Position numbers and translations under genes: made by a program. Source: Bacillus cereus G9842 (lineage in GTDB: Bacteria; Bacillota; Bacilli; Bacillales; Bacillaceae_G). Taken from it: DNA of 64,000 nucleotides. Where the stretch lies: NCBI RefSeq assembly GCF_000021305.1, contig NC_011772.1:4130001-4194000 (forward strand), written 5' to 3'. Below are positions 1 to 10,607 of this stretch, in pieces. Numbering within the stretch: the stretch's first letter is position 1; each line of letters starts with the position of its first letter. Under the pieces are notes generated by a model. That model searched no databases and was not told where the DNA came from. It was given only the letters and a program-made list of their open reading frames with translations.

Positions 1-163
1 CAGTAAGATTTGCCAAAAAAATTATTCTTTTCTTATTTTATATCCATATACCATATATCAGCAATGTATTTTCGTAAATTCCTAATACATAATCGTTTAT
101 TGTAAGATTACTGGGAAAGGTATTTATACATATAGTAGGATGTAGATGAAGAAATAAGACGAT

Positions 164-189
164 AAAAAGCTCGCATAAGCGAGCTTTTT
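164..189 (-). terminator. Intrinsic terminator of the bkd operon
   Basis: Arms AAAAAGCTCGC and GCGAGCTTTTT are perfect complements around a 4-nt loop, one nucleotide past the bkdB stop codon. On the minus strand the stem ends in a run of T. The 163 nt to the left hold nothing I can name. Confidence 0.9.
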
Positions 190-190
190 A

Positions 191-1510
191 TTAATATACA
201 GATGTATTGTTTTCTGACATGTTTTCTAAAATTTCTTTAACACGTCCTAAGAACTTACCACAGATTAAACCATCAAGTACGCGGTGATCAAGTGATAAAC
301 ATAAGTTAACCATGTCACGAGCACCGAACATACCATTATCCATAATTACTGGGCGTTTTACAATTGATTCAACTTGTAAAATAGCCGCTTGTGGGTAATT
401 AATAATACCCATAGATTGAACAGAACCGAATGATCCTGTGTTATTAATTGTAAATGTTCCACCTTGCATTTCGTCTGCTTTTAGCGATTTCGTGCGTACT
501 TTTCCTGCAAGTTCTGTAATTTCACGAGCGATACCTTTAATTGTTTTCTCGTCCGCTTGCTTAATTACTGGTACAAATAGTTCTTCCTCTGTTGCAACAG
601 CGATAGAAAGGTTAATATCTTTCTTCTGAACAATTTTATCGCCAGCCCACATTGAATTAATTTGAGGATACTCTTTTAACGCTTGTGCTACTGCTTTTAC
701 GAAGAAAGCAAAGAACGTTAAGTTAAAGCCTTCACGCTTCTTAAAGTCACCTTTAATTGAGTTACGGTATGACACAAGGTTTGTCACATCTACTTCAATC
801 ATCATCCAAGCATGTGGTGCTTCGTGTTTACTACGTAACATGTTTGCTGCGATTGCTTTACGCACACCTGTGACTGGAATTTCGATATCTCCAGGCATTG
901 TAGGTACAGAAACTGGTTTCGCAGCTTCTACTTTTTGCGCTACTGGTGCTGCTTTTGGTGCTTCTGGGCGAGCTTCTACTACCGCCGCTACAGCTTCATC
1001 TTTCTTCGCCGCACCTGCTTGCGGAATATTTCCAGATTCCACTAGCTTTAAAATATCTTTACGAGTGATACGGCCGTTTGCTCCCATACCCTCTACTAGA
1101 TCTAAATCAACGTTATGCTCACCCGCAAGTTTTAACACAGCTGGTGAAAAACGTGGTTTTCCATCAGTTGGTTGTTTTACTTTCGGTGCTTTTTCAGGCG
1201 TAATTGCTGCTGCCTTTGGTTCTTCTTTCGTTTTTTCCTCAACAGCTGTTGCTGCTACTTCGTCTGCGCCTTCTACTTGAATCACACAAACTACTTCACC
1301 TACAGCTAACGTATCACCTTCACCAGCGATTAACTCTTTCACAATACCAGTGAAAGAAGATGGTACTTCAGCATTTACTTTATCAGTCATTACTTCTGCA
1401 AGCGGATCATACTTGTTTACGTGATCGCCAACATTAACGAGCCATTTACTAATTGTGCCCTCTGTAACGCTCTCCCCGAGCTGAGGCATTGTAATATTTT
1501 CTACAGCCAT
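191..1510 (-). CDS. bkdB: Branched-chain alpha-keto acid dehydrogenase E2 (dihydrolipoyl acyltransferase)
   Basis: E2 core of the cytoplasmic branched-chain 2-oxoacid dehydrogenase complex; it moves the acyl group from lipoamide to CoA, giving isobutyryl-, isovaleryl- and 2-methylbutyryl-CoA as primers for branched fatty acids. The N-terminal lipoyl domain carries Lys44 in TDKVNAEVP. An Ala/Pro/Lys-rich linker follows, then a peripheral subunit-binding domain at about 118-153 (RFSPAVLKLA...NGRITRKDIL). The catalytic domain contains SLDHRVLDG, with the family His and Asp, near residue 410. The 439-residue length is normal. It is the last gene of the leftward bkd operon, 15 nt after bkdAB, and is followed directly by a terminator. 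The pyruvate dehydrogenase E2 is the nearest alternative, but the context decides. Confidence 0.96.
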   Translation of the reverse strand: MAVENITMPQLGESVTEGTISKWLVNVGDHVNKYDPLAEVMTDKVNAEVPSSFTGIVKELIAGEGDTLAVGEVVCVIQVEGADEVAATAVEEKTKEEPKAAAITPEKAPKVKQPTDGKPRFSPAVLKLAGEHNVDLDLVEGMGANGRITRKDILKLVESGNIPQAGAAKKDEAVAAVVEARPEAPKAAPVAQKVEAAKPVSVPTMPGDIEIPVTGVRKAIAANMLRSKHEAPHAWMMIEVDVTNLVSYRNSIKGDFKKREGFNLTFFAFFVKAVAQALKEYPQINSMWAGDKIVQKKDINLSIAVATEEELFVPVIKQADEKTIKGIAREITELAGKVRTKSLKADEMQGGTFTINNTGSFGSVQSMGIINYPQAAILQVESIVKRPVIMDNGMFGARDMVNLCLSLDHRVLDGLICGKFLGRVKEILENMSENNTSVY

Positions 1511-1525
1511 GTATAGTCCCCCCGA

Positions 1526-2509
1526 TTAAAATTCCGCAAGTTCACGCATTGCTTTTTCAACTTTATCTGGATTTACCATAAAGAATTTTTCCATTGTTGG
1601 TGCATATGGCATTGCTGGAACGTCTGGACCTGCAAGACGTGCGATTGGCGCATCTAAATCAAATAGACAGTTTTCAGCAATAATTGCTGCCACTTCACTC
1701 ATAATGCTTCCTTCTTTATTGTCTTCTGTTACAAGAAGAACTTTACCTGTTTTAGAAGCTGCTTCAATGATTGCTTCTTTATCTAATGGATATACAGTAC
1801 GTAAATCAAGAATGTGTGCAGAGATGCCATCTTGTGCTAACTTTTCAGCTGCTTGAAGAGCAAAATGAACACATAATCCGTATGTGATAACTGTAATATC
1901 ATCACCTTCACGTTTTACATCTGCTTTTCCGATTGGTAATACGTAGTCATCCTCCGGCACTTCACCTTTAATTAAACGATATGCACGTTTATGTTCGAAG
2001 AATAATACTGGATCTTCATCACGAATGGCTGCTTTTAATAAGCCTTTTGCATCATATGGTGTAGAAGGGATAACGATTTTTAAACCTGGTTGGTTTGCAA
2101 ACATCGCTTCTACAGATTGTGAATGATACAATGCACCGTGAACACCCCCGCCAAATGGTGCACGGATTGTAACTGGACAAGTCCAATCATTATTAGAACG
2201 ATAACGAATTTTTGCTGCCTCAGAAACAATTTGGTTTACTGCTGGCATGATGAAATCAGCAAACTGCATTTCAGCGATTGGACGCATACCATACATTGCT
2301 GCACCAATTGCTACCCCAGCAATTGCAGATTCTGCAAGCGGTGCATCAAGCGCACGCTCTTCACCAAATTGATCATACAAACCGTGTGTCGCTTTAAACA
2401 CGCCACCTTTTTTACCAACATCTTCTCCTAAAACGAATACTTTCTCATCGCGTTCCATTTCTTCGCGCATTGCTAATGTAATAGCATCAATATAAGACAT
2501 TACAGCCAT
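1526..2509 (-). CDS. bkdAB: Branched-chain alpha-keto acid dehydrogenase E1 beta subunit
   Basis: Beta chain of the thiamine-diphosphate-dependent E1 decarboxylase, which pairs with the alpha chain encoded just upstream. The protein shows the transketolase pyrimidine-binding domain (FVLGEDVGKKGGVFKAT near the N terminus, AEMQFADFIMPA) and a C-terminal transketolase domain (ILDLRTVYPLD). Its 327 residues match the family. The ATG has GGGGGG 8 nt upstream. It lies 13 nt downstream of bkdAA and 15 nt upstream of bkdB, so all three are surely co-transcribed. Confidence 0.96.
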   Translation of the reverse strand: MAVMSYIDAITLAMREEMERDEKVFVLGEDVGKKGGVFKATHGLYDQFGEERALDAPLAESAIAGVAIGAAMYGMRPIAEMQFADFIMPAVNQIVSEAAKIRYRSNNDWTCPVTIRAPFGGGVHGALYHSQSVEAMFANQPGLKIVIPSTPYDAKGLLKAAIRDEDPVLFFEHKRAYRLIKGEVPEDDYVLPIGKADVKREGDDITVITYGLCVHFALQAAEKLAQDGISAHILDLRTVYPLDKEAIIEAASKTGKVLLVTEDNKEGSIMSEVAAIIAENCLFDLDAPIARLAGPDVPAMPYAPTMEKFFMVNPDKVEKAMRELAEF

Positions 2510-2522
2510 GAAACGTTCCCCC

Positions 2523-3524
2523 CTATTCTGCGTATACGTGCTTCAATGCATCTTCAGGTGCTGCATACGGAGCATTTTCTGCATATTCTGTTGCTTCATT
2601 TACGATATGCATAATTTCGTCTAACATTTGTTTTTCCGATTCCTCAGTTAACACACCAGCTTCTTTTAAATAAGCCGCGAATGTTATAATTGAATCTTTT
2701 TTCTTTGCTTCTTCTACTTCTTCTTTATCACGATAAACACGATCATCATCGTCACTAGAATGTGCTGTTAAACGATATGATACTGTTTCAATTAAAGTTG
2801 GGCCTTCACCACGACGACCGCGATCTGCTGCTTCTTTTACAGCTTTATATACTGCAAGCGGATCGTTTCCGTCTATTGTATATCCAGGCATACCATAACC
2901 AATTGCACGATCTGATACGTTTTTACATGCTAATTGTTTTTCAACCGGAATAGAGATTGCATATTTGTTATTTTCACACATAAAAATAACAGGTAGTTTG
3001 TGTACACCAGCAAAGTTTGCCCCTTCATGGAAGTCACCTTGGTTTGAAGAACCTTCTCCAAATGTAACGAACGTTACTAAATCTTTCTTCTCCATTTTTC
3101 CAGCTAGTGCAATACCAACTGCATGTGGTACTTGCGTTGTTACTGGAGATGAACCTGTAACAATACGATTTTTCTTTTGACCGAAGTGACCAGGCATTTG
3201 ACGACCACCAGAGTTTGGATCTCCAGCTTTCGCGAAAGCAGACAACATAAGCTCTTTAGCTGTCATACCAAATGCTAGTACAACACCCATATCACGATAG
3301 TATGGTAATGCATAATCTTTCTCTCTATCAAGAGCGAACGCCGCTCCAACTTGTGCAGCCTCTTGTCCTTGACAAGAAATTACGAATGGAATTTTACCAG
3401 CGCGGTTTAATAACCACATACGTTCGTCGATTTTACGTGCAAGTAACATCGTACGGAACATTTCTAATACTTGCTCATCACTTAAGCCAAGCTCTTCATG
3501 GCGCTTTTCTTTTACTTCTGCCAT
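2523..3524 (-). CDS. bkdAA: Branched-chain alpha-keto acid dehydrogenase E1 alpha subunit
   Basis: Alpha chain of the E1 component, catalysing thiamine-diphosphate-dependent decarboxylation of the keto acids of valine, leucine and isoleucine. The ThDP/Mg motif is visible as FGEGSSNQGDFHEGANFAG followed by FMCENNKYAIS, and the phosphorylation-loop region as TLIETVSYRLTAHSSDDD. The 333 residues are the usual size. A strong GGAGG precedes the ATG. It sits between lpdV and bkdAB in the operon. Confidence 0.96.
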   Translation of the reverse strand: MAEVKEKRHEELGLSDEQVLEMFRTMLLARKIDERMWLLNRAGKIPFVISCQGQEAAQVGAAFALDREKDYALPYYRDMGVVLAFGMTAKELMLSAFAKAGDPNSGGRQMPGHFGQKKNRIVTGSSPVTTQVPHAVGIALAGKMEKKDLVTFVTFGEGSSNQGDFHEGANFAGVHKLPVIFMCENNKYAISIPVEKQLACKNVSDRAIGYGMPGYTIDGNDPLAVYKAVKEAADRGRRGEGPTLIETVSYRLTAHSSDDDDRVYRDKEEVEEAKKKDSIITFAAYLKEAGVLTEESEKQMLDEIMHIVNEATEYAENAPYAAPEDALKHVYAE

Positions 3525-3551
3525 TTTTCATAACCTCCTAAATCCACATTT

Positions 3552-4973
3552 TTATGCGTGTAACGCTCTTCCATCTACAGCAAGTGCTGCTTCACCAATC
3601 GCCTCAGATAATGATGGATGCGGATGAATTGTATGTGCTACTTCCCAAGGTGTTGCATCAAGTACTCTTGCAAGACCAGCTTCAGAAATCATATCTGTTA
3701 CATGTGGTCCAATCATATGAACACCAAGAATGTCATTTGTCTCTTCATCAACTACAAGTTTTACGAAACCATCTGATTCTCCGTATACAAGTGCTTTTCC
3801 GATTGCGCGGAATGAGAACTTACCTACTTTTAACTTATAGCCTTTTTCTTTCGCTTCTTGTTCTGTTAAGCCAACAGAAGCAACTTCTGGACTGCTATAT
3901 ACGCATTTTGATACCATAGAGTAATCAATTGGTGTAACTTCTTTCCCTGCAATATGTTCTACTGCAGCAATTCCTTCATGAGAAGCAACGTGAGCAAGTT
4001 GCAAACCACCGATTACATCTCCAATTGCGTAAATATGCGATTCTTTCGTTTGATAAAACTCATTTGTTTGAATGTATCCTTTTTCCACAACGATATCTGT
4101 GTTCTCTAAGCCAATATTTTGCGTATTCGCTTGTCTTCCAACAGATACAAGCATTTTTTCAGCTTTAAATTCTTTATTCTCACCGTTATGTTCAGCTTGG
4201 ATTGTTACTCCATTATCTTTTACCAATGTTTCTGGTAATACTTTTGCACCAGTTACCACTTTAATACCTTTTTTCTTGAATAGACGTTGCATTTCTTTTG
4301 AAACGTCTTGATCTTCTAGTGGTAATATCGTTTTTGCATACTCTAATACTGTAACTTCTACACCGAAGTCAGCAAGCATAGATGCCCACTCAATACCGAT
4401 TACACCGCCACCAACGATAATAATCGAACTAGGAAGCGTTTCCATTTTTAGGGCATGATCCGAAGACATTACGTATTCTCCATCTAATTCTAAACCTGGT
4501 AATGAATTTGGACGAGAACCTGTTGCAACAAGTACATTTTTTGGAATTAACATTTCATTCTCTTCTCCACTTGCAAGTTCAACTGAAATTGTCCCTGGCA
4601 TAGGAGAGAAAATAGACGGGCCAAGAATACGACCAATACCTTCAAACACATCAATTTTACCTTGTTTCATTAAATGTTGAACGCCTTTATGAAGCTGCGT
4701 TACAATCTTCTCTTTACGCTCTTGTACTTTCGCAAAGTTTAGTTCTACATTGCTTGCAATAACTCCGAACTCTTCGCTTTTTTTAGCAGTTGCATATACT
4801 TCCGCACTACGTAAAAGAGCTTTACTAGGAATACATCCTTTGTGTAAACAAGTACCACCAAGATTTTCTTTTTCGACTAGTGCTGTTTTTAATCCTAATT
4901 GTGATGCACGAATTGCAGCAACATATCCACCAGTACCGCCGCCAACGATGACTAAATCATATTCTTTTGCCAT
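3552..4973 (-). CDS. lpdV: Dihydrolipoamide dehydrogenase (E3) of the branched-chain keto acid complex
   Basis: FAD-dependent flavoprotein that reoxidises dihydrolipoamide of the BkdB E2 with NAD+. The FAD motif is at the N terminus (VIVGGGTGGYVAAIRA), the redox-active disulfide is in GGTCLHKGCIPS, the NAD-binding motif is IIIVGGGVIGIEWASM, and the dimerisation domain ends with HTIHPHPSLSEA, which holds the catalytic His-Glu pair. Its 473 residues are standard. It lies only 4 nt after buk, consistent with a dedicated E3 for this operon distinct from the pdhD gene expected elsewhere. Confidence 0.95.
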   Translation of the reverse strand: MAKEYDLVIVGGGTGGYVAAIRASQLGLKTALVEKENLGGTCLHKGCIPSKALLRSAEVYATAKKSEEFGVIASNVELNFAKVQERKEKIVTQLHKGVQHLMKQGKIDVFEGIGRILGPSIFSPMPGTISVELASGEENEMLIPKNVLVATGSRPNSLPGLELDGEYVMSSDHALKMETLPSSIIIVGGGVIGIEWASMLADFGVEVTVLEYAKTILPLEDQDVSKEMQRLFKKKGIKVVTGAKVLPETLVKDNGVTIQAEHNGENKEFKAEKMLVSVGRQANTQNIGLENTDIVVEKGYIQTNEFYQTKESHIYAIGDVIGGLQLAHVASHEGIAAVEHIAGKEVTPIDYSMVSKCVYSSPEVASVGLTEQEAKEKGYKLKVGKFSFRAIGKALVYGESDGFVKLVVDEETNDILGVHMIGPHVTDMISEAGLARVLDATPWEVAHTIHPHPSLSEAIGEAALAVDGRALHA

Positions 4974-4977
4974 TATC

Positions 4978-6081
4978 TCAACCCCTAGCTACCGTTTCTT
5001 TTTCACGTACAACGTATTCTTTTGGAGCTTCTTCTTCACGTAACACACGAAGTGCTCCTTCTGCTAACGCTTCTAACTCATCTTCGCCTGGATGTACGAT
5101 AACATCTGCAATCCAGTCCACTCGCTCTTTTATTTCATCGACAAGAATTTTACTGTATGCCAGTCCACCAGTTAATACGATTGCATCGATTTTCCCGTGA
5201 AGTACAGCGCTAGCTCCGCCAATCTCTTTTGCAACTTGATATGCCATTGCCTTATAAATAAGAGTTGCTTCAGGATCACCTTTTTCAACCATTTTCTCTA
5301 CTTTAATCGCATCATTTGTACCGATTAAACTTACAAGTCCACCTTGTCCGACAAGTTTTTTAATCATTTCATCACGGTAATACTCACCAGAGAAACACAT
5401 TTCTACTAGTTGCCCTACTGGTACTGTACCAGCGCGCTCTGGACTAAATGGTCCTTCTCCGTTTAAACCGTTATTCACATCGACTACTCTTCCTTTTTTA
5501 TGAGCACCAACTGTAATGCCACCGCCCATATGTGTAACTAATAAATTTAAATCCTCGTATTTGTGATTTAACTGTTCAGCTACTTTACGAGCAACTGCTT
5601 TTTGATTTAATGCATGGAAGATACTTTTGCGTTCCATACCAGCAATGCCACTTATACGAGCAACCGGCTCCATCTCATCTACAACGACAGGATCCACAAT
5701 GAATGCAGGGATATTTAATCCAGAAGCAATTTCATATGCCAAAATGCCTCCAAGGTTTGAAGCGTGATGACCGCTAAAGCCATTTTTCAAATCTTCTAAC
5801 ATCGCATCGTTTACTGTATAAGTACCGCCTTCGATTGGACGAAGTAATCCACCACGTCCACAAACAGCGTTTAATTTTGAAATGTTAATACCATGAGAAT
5901 GTAGAACTTCTAAAATCGTTTCTTTTCGAAACTCATATTGGTCGATAATTCGCTTATATTTTCCAATCTGTTCTACGTCATGACGAATCGTTTCTTCTAG
6001 AACGGGTCTTTCATTATCAAAAACACCAATTTTTGTGGATGTACTACCTGGGTTAATAACAAGAATTCGATTTACAGACAA
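4978..6081 (-). CDS. buk: Butyrate (branched-chain acid) kinase
   Basis: Acetokinase-family enzyme converting butyryl- or branched acyl-phosphate and ADP to the free acid and ATP, the partner of Ptb. The N-terminal phosphate-binding motif [12 protein letters not shown] is present, as are [13 protein letters not shown] and [10 protein letters not shown] place the start at TTG 6081 because GTGGAGGT lies 8 nt upstream. An ATG at 6108 in the same frame would put that Shine-Dalgarno inside the gene. The product is then 367 residues, close to the B. subtilis protein. It follows the leucine dehydrogenase gene by about 90 nt. Confidence 0.93.
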   Translation of the reverse strand: MSVNRILVINPGSTSTKIGVFDNERPVLEETIRHDVEQIGKYKRIIDQYEFRKETILEVLHSHGINISKLNAVCGRGGLLRPIEGGTYTVNDAMLEDLKNGFSGHHASNLGGILAYEIASGLNIPAFIVDPVVVDEMEPVARISGIAGMERKSIFHALNQKAVARKVAEQLNHKYEDLNLLVTHMGGGITVGAHKKGRVVDVNNGLNGEGPFSPERAGTVPVGQLVEMCFSGEYYRDEMIKKLVGQGGLVSLIGTNDAIKVEKMVEKGDPEATLIYKAMAYQVAKEIGGASAVLHGKIDAIVLTGGLAYSKILVDEIKERVDWIADVIVHPGEDELEALAEGALRVLREEEAPKEYVVREKETVARG

Positions 6082-6168
6082 TGTTGCTACCTCCACTAAT
6101 AAATTCAAAAGGAAGCGGAAACCTCATAAGAGGTAACCACACCTTTTGTAAAAGTTATATATGAATGA

Positions 6169-7269
6169 TTAGCGACGGCTAATAATATCGTGACCGTTGC
6201 GTAAGTAAGTGCTACGAGAATTTTTCAAGCTTGCAATGCGCTCTTCAGCTAGACGATCTGCCGCTACATAAGTTGCTATGCCATCGCGTTTTGAAATTTC
6301 GATTACTTTTGCAATCGTGTCATAAATAGACTCAACACGTTTTAGTGCACGTTCTCTATTGTATCCATATAATTCGTCTGCTACGTTAATTACGCCACCT
6401 GCATTAATTACATAATCTGGTGCGTATACAATACCCATTTCATGAATGATGTCACCGTGACGATCTTCTTTTAATTGGTTATTTGCAGAACCTGCGATTA
6501 CTTTTGCTTTAAGTTGTGGAATAGTTTCATCATTAACTGTTGCGCCTAATGCACATGGTGCGTAAATATCGCATTCAACACCGTAAATTTCATTTGGTTC
6601 AACTGCTGATGCACCGAATTCTTCTACAGCACGTTGTACAGCTTCTTTATTAATATCTGTAACGATTAATTTTGCTCCTTCAGCGTGTAAATGTTTGCAT
6701 AGATGATATGCTACGTTACCAACGCCTTGAACAGCAATTACTTTTCCTTCTAAATTGTCAGTACCGAAAGCTTCTTTTGCAGCTGCTTTCATACCACGAT
6801 AAACACCGTATGCAGTTACTGGAGATGGGTTACCAGAAGAACCGAATGATGGTGAGATACCTGTTACAAAGTCAGTTTCTTCGTGGATAATATCCATATC
6901 ATCTACTGTTGTACCAACATCTTCAGCTGTAATGTATCGTCCGTTTAGTCCTTGGATATAACGTCCTAGTGCACGGAACATTGCTTCACTCTTATCTTTA
7001 CGAGGATCACCGATAATTACTGTTTTCGCACCACCTAAGTTTAAACCAGCTGCTGCGTTTTTGTATGTCATCCCTTTTGCAAGACGCAATGCATCTTCAA
7101 TCGCCGCTTCTTCAGAATCATATGTCCACATTCTTGTTCCACCAAGAGCCGGTCCAAGTGTTGTATCATGAATTGCAATAATTGCTTTTAAACCAGATTC
7201 TTTATCTTGACAAAATACCACTTGCTCATAATCATATTTTTCTAAGTATTCGAAGATTTCTAATGTCAT
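6169..7269 (-). CDS. bcd: Leucine dehydrogenase
   Basis: NAD-dependent amino acid dehydrogenase (Glu/Leu/Phe/Val dehydrogenase family) that deaminates leucine, isoleucine and valine to the keto acids used by the Bkd complex. The catalytic lysine region [17 protein letters not shown] and the Rossmann motif [18 protein letters not shown] are visible, with AGSANNQL further on. The length of 366 matches Bacillus enzymes. GGGGGAAACGACA precedes the ATG. It lies between ptb and buk as in B. subtilis; it has also been called ldh or yqiT. Confidence 0.96.
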   Translation of the reverse strand: MTLEIFEYLEKYDYEQVVFCQDKESGLKAIIAIHDTTLGPALGGTRMWTYDSEEAAIEDALRLAKGMTYKNAAAGLNLGGAKTVIIGDPRKDKSEAMFRALGRYIQGLNGRYITAEDVGTTVDDMDIIHEETDFVTGISPSFGSSGNPSPVTAYGVYRGMKAAAKEAFGTDNLEGKVIAVQGVGNVAYHLCKHLHAEGAKLIVTDINKEAVQRAVEEFGASAVEPNEIYGVECDIYAPCALGATVNDETIPQLKAKVIAGSANNQLKEDRHGDIIHEMGIVYAPDYVINAGGVINVADELYGYNRERALKRVESIYDTIAKVIEISKRDGIATYVAADRLAEERIASLKNSRSTYLRNGHDIISRR

Positions 7270-7303
7270 TGTCGTTTCCCCCTAATGTTTTACCCTTTTT
7301 GGT

Positions 7304-8203
7304 TTATTTTGAAGCAGTCGCAACTGCCAATGCTAATGAATATACTTTTGTTTCTGCTGAATCAGCACGAGATGTTAAAACAATCGGTGCTTTTGCGCCA
7401 GCAATCATTGCTCCTACTTTTGCATCCGCAAAGTATACGAGTGATTTATATAGCACATTTCCAGCTTCAATCGTTGGGACGAGTAAAATATCTGCCTTAC
7501 CTGCTACATCACTTACTATGCCTTTATGCTCTGCTGCAATTTGTGATACTGCATTATCTAAAGCAAGTGGTCCATCAACGATACAATCTTTAATTTGTCC
7601 GCGGCGATTCATTTGTGTTAACATCGCTGCATCAATTGTCGCCTGCATCGCTGGATTCACAACTTCTACTGCTGCAATTGGTGCCACTTTTGGCAAGTCG
7701 ATTCCTATTGCCTGGGCAACTTCTACAGTATTTTGTATAATAGCAGCTTTTTGTGTTACATCAGGTGCGATGTTCATCGCTGCATCTGTAACGAAAATAA
7801 GACGATCATAATTTGGAACTTCAAATGCTGCTACATGTGAAAGTACGCTACCTTTACGTAGGCCCCACTCTTTGTTTAACACAGCCTTCAAAATATTCGC
7901 TGTTGGGATGTTCCCCTTCATAAGCACGTCTGCCTCACCATTTCTCACAGCTTTAACAGAAAGTTCTGCAGCCTCTGCATTAGACATTGCTGCAATCACT
8001 TCAACATGTTCTGAAGTTTGTAAACCATGTTCTTGTAGCATCCCCATTATTTTTTCTTGATTTCCATATAGACGAAATTGAGCTAGCTGTAATTTAATTG
8101 CTTTCGCTACAGCTTCAATTACTTCATGATCTTCAGCTACTGCTACAGCTACAGTTTTTTTAGGCTGTCCCGCTGCTTGATCAATTAAGTATTCTAACTT
8201 CAT
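7304..8203 (-). CDS. ptb: Phosphate butyryltransferase
   Basis: Transfers butyryl or branched acyl groups between CoA and phosphate; with Buk it allows acyl-CoA to be turned into ATP, or free branched acids into acyl-CoA primers. The protein has the phosphate acetyl/butyryltransferase fold features ADVLMKGNIPTANILKAVL and FVTDAAMNIAP. Its 299 residues are normal. It is the first gene of the bkd operon, downstream of the sigma-54 promoter at 8248-8262, with a leader of roughly 30 nt. Confidence 0.95.
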   Translation of the reverse strand: MKLEYLIDQAAGQPKKTVAVAVAEDHEVIEAVAKAIKLQLAQFRLYGNQEKIMGMLQEHGLQTSEHVEVIAAMSNAEAAELSVKAVRNGEADVLMKGNIPTANILKAVLNKEWGLRKGSVLSHVAAFEVPNYDRLIFVTDAAMNIAPDVTQKAAIIQNTVEVAQAIGIDLPKVAPIAAVEVVNPAMQATIDAAMLTQMNRRGQIKDCIVDGPLALDNAVSQIAAEHKGIVSDVAGKADILLVPTIEAGNVLYKSLVYFADAKVGAMIAGAKAPIVLTSRADSAETKVYSLALAVATASK

Positions 8204-8247
8204 ATTTTGTAATCAACCCTTTCCGTCGTCCCTCGTCTATTTATAAA

Positions 8248-8262
8248 GCAAATACCGTGCCA
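8248..8262 (-). promoter_or_regulatory. Sigma-54 promoter of the bkd operon
   Basis: Minus-strand TGGCAC, 5 nt, TTGC is an exact match to the core -24/-12 consensus of sigma-54 promoters. It stands 45 nt before the ptb start and downstream of the gene for the sigma-54 activator BkdR, the same arrangement as in B. subtilis. Confidence 0.92.
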
Positions 8263-8372
8263 ACTTTTAAAAGTGGTCTTACCAATAATGAAAACGCATT
8301 CAAAATGCAGTAAAATCAATACTTTGGAAAATAACAAAAGATTCTGTCTTATTTTGTCGCTTTTTGTATACC

Positions 8373-8407
8373 ATGCAATAAATTGCACAGTACGCAATTT
8401 ATTGCAT
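8373..8407 (-). promoter_or_regulatory. Probable BkdR upstream activating site
   Basis: Perfect inverted repeat with 14-bp arms (ATGCAATAAATTGC and its reverse complement) separated by 7 nt. Each arm with its flank is itself a palindrome (TGCAAT-N2-ATTGCA; GCAAT-N2-ATTGC), so two dimer sites lie side by side. It sits about 110 bp upstream of the -24 element, the normal place for an enhancer-type site, and overlaps the last codons and stop of bkdR. Assignment to BkdR is inference from position. Confidence 0.75.
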
Positions 8408-10471
8408 GCTATTTTTTGCATGGTCATACTTTTCTAACTTATAATATAAATTTCGTACGGAAATTCCTAACGCTTTTGCAGTTTGTGTTTTATTCCCATC
8501 AAATCTCTCCAAATATTCATGAATAATATTCCCTTCAAACTCTGTCACTAAATGTTCAAGTGGCTTTTCTTCTAATTCAGGTAATAAATGAGATTGCTTT
8601 GACTCCACCTGCTCTTCGTTATGTAATGGTGGTAAATGTTGTACATCAATATATATCTCGTTATAATTCATAAAAATAATCGCTCGTCCTAAAATATTTT
8701 CAAGTTCTCTCACGTTCCCTGGCCATTCGTATGATTGTAAATATAAAATAGCTGAATCAGTGAGCCCTTCTACATTACGACCATAATCTTGATTAATTTT
8801 TTGAATCAACCTGTCCGCAATTTTCGGTATATCTCCTTTACGTTGACGAAGAGATGGAATTTGAATTGGAATTTTATTTAATCGATAATATAAATCCTCC
8901 CTAAACTTCCCTTCTAGAATAGCCTTTTCTAAATTCACATGTGTCGCTGCAATTACTCGAACATTAATAGGTATCGCTTTCGTTCCACCAACTTTTACAA
9001 TTTCTTTTTCCTGCAATACACGAAGGAGTTTCGCTTGTGTATTTGCAGATAACTCCCCTATTTCATCTAAAAAAATACTACCGTTATTCGCTTCCTCAAA
9101 GAACCCACGTTTCCCGCCTCTTTTCGCTCCAGAAAACGCCCCTTCCTCATAACCAAATAATTCACTTTCTAACAACGTCTCCGAAATGGCCGCACAGTTT
9201 ACACGGACGAACTTATTGTATTTTCGATTACTTCCATTATGGATTGCATGGGCAAACAATTCTTTACCAGTCCCAGATTCACCGCGTAACAGTACCGTTG
9301 CCGGTGTATTCGCTCCTAGCTTCGCCTGTTCGATAGCTGCAGTTGTTTCATCTGAATTTCCGACAATATCATCAAAAGAATATTTCGCTTCTAATGTGCG
9401 AATGATTTGCCTCGCTCTATTCAATTCATTTGTTAACTTTTGAATTTCCGACACGTCACGGATAACGCCGACGCTTCCTTTCAATATTCCATCCACAATA
9501 ACTGGCGCTACGTTTACAATTACATCGCGCTTTTTTTGCCCAATCTTCATATGTATTCCGCGCACCGCACGACGCGTTCGAAGTACTTTCATATGCATAC
9601 TTTCGCCTTCTACAATATCAGTTGTAGCAGGCTTCCCAATAATATCTTCTTCTGTTAAACCCGTTAATTTCGTATATGCCGGGTTAATGACTAAACCTCT
9701 TCCTTTTTCATCCACAACCGAAATCGCTTCTTCAGATGAGTTAATAATCGCCTCTAATAGTGTTTGAATTTCTTTTAAGTCTGTAACTTCTTCCGCTAAA
9801 TCTACAACTTCTGTTATATCTTTAAAAATTGCAAATGCCCCTTGTACCTCTCCGCCCTCTTTTAATATCGGTATACGCGTTGTAATAATTTTCTTTCCAT
9901 TCTCTAATGTTAGTTCATAATTTACTTCTATTTGTTTCGTACGTATAATGCGAAGTAATTTACTAGTCGGAATAACTTCTAAAATATATTTTCCTATCGC
10001 CTCTTCTTTTTTATATCCGATAATACGCTCTGCACTTTTATTAAAAAGACGAACTTGTCCCTCTTGATCAATTACGATCATGCCGTCATGCGTAGAATTT
10101 AAAATTAATTCTCCTTGTTGCGTTTGTTCCTCTAACCGCCCAATTAACCCTTCCTTCTCATGCGCTAATCCTGTAACAATTTTTGCAATATCACCTGGTA
10201 TAAGAAGAGTGTCTTTTTTCTTTTTTTCCAATAAAACTTTATGTACATCATCTTCACCTGTCATATCAAATATTACATCGATATGCATAGAAAGAAATGG
10301 AGTTACACTTTCTCCAATTGCAATTCCATATTCCTTAGCAATTTGTAATCCTTTTGCCAACGGATTTATATCAATAATCCCTATAATTTGAAATATATTC
10401 GAACTATATAACAGATTCAGCAGTGCGCTCCCGCCTTCACCTGCACCAACAATTAATACTTTTTGTTTCAT
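8399..10471 (-). CDS. bkdR: Sigma-54-dependent transcriptional activator of the bkd operon
   Basis: Enhancer-binding protein that opens sigma-54 promoter complexes. Domains in order: an N-terminal Rossmann-like region at 1-110 ([18 protein letters not shown]), two PAS domains at roughly 115-225 and 235-350, an AAA+ domain at about 365-600 with Walker A GESGTGKE and the sigma-54 contact loop written GAFSGA, and a Fis-type helix-turn-helix at the C terminus ([20 protein letters not shown]). The 690 residues agree with B. subtilis BkdR. The gene is transcribed in the same direction as its target operon but ends 195 nt before ptb. Confidence 0.94.
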   Translation of the reverse strand: MKQKVLIVGAGEGGSALLNLLYSSNIFQIIGIIDINPLAKGLQIAKEYGIAIGESVTPFLSMHIDVIFDMTGEDDVHKVLLEKKKKDTLLIPGDIAKIVTGLAHEKEGLIGRLEEQTQQGELILNSTHDGMIVIDQEGQVRLFNKSAERIIGYKKEEAIGKYILEVIPTSKLLRIIRTKQIEVNYELTLENGKKIITTRIPILKEGGEVQGAFAIFKDITEVVDLAEEVTDLKEIQTLLEAIINSSEEAISVVDEKGRGLVINPAYTKLTGLTEEDIIGKPATTDIVEGESMHMKVLRTRRAVRGIHMKIGQKKRDVIVNVAPVIVDGILKGSVGVIRDVSEIQKLTNELNRARQIIRTLEAKYSFDDIVGNSDETTAAIEQAKLGANTPATVLLRGESGTGKELFAHAIHNGSNRKYNKFVRVNCAAISETLLESELFGYEEGAFSGAKRGGKRGFFEEANNGSIFLDEIGELSANTQAKLLRVLQEKEIVKVGGTKAIPINVRVIAATHVNLEKAILEGKFREDLYYRLNKIPIQIPSLRQRKGDIPKIADRLIQKINQDYGRNVEGLTDSAILYLQSYEWPGNVRELENILGRAIIFMNYNEIYIDVQHLPPLHNEEQVESKQSHLLPELEEKPLEHLVTEFEGNIIHEYLERFDGNKTQTAKALGISVRNLYYKLEKYDHAKNSMQ

Positions 10472-10607
10472 ATATTACACTTCCTCTCGAAGTAACTCTG
10501 CAAATTTTTTCACACCCTTATCTTACTCGTTCAACCCCCTCTTGACAAACCCCCTTTTCATATAACATCATTAAAATAAACAAAATAATCTGAAAAGGAG
10601 CGTTTAT

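Noticed and set aside
840..1280. Plus-strand frame of 146 codons opposite bkdB
   Set aside because: Antisense to the Ala/Pro-rich linker of the E2 protein; Ala/Thr/Ser-rich mirror composition and no Shine-Dalgarno.
7182..7811. Long plus-strand frame of 209 codons opposite ptb and bcd
   Set aside because: It covers the end of ptb in antisense and the start of bcd; composition is that of a shadow frame.
8200..8427. Minus-strand frame spanning the ptb promoter region
   Set aside because: It covers the sigma-54 promoter and the activator site and has no protein-like pattern.
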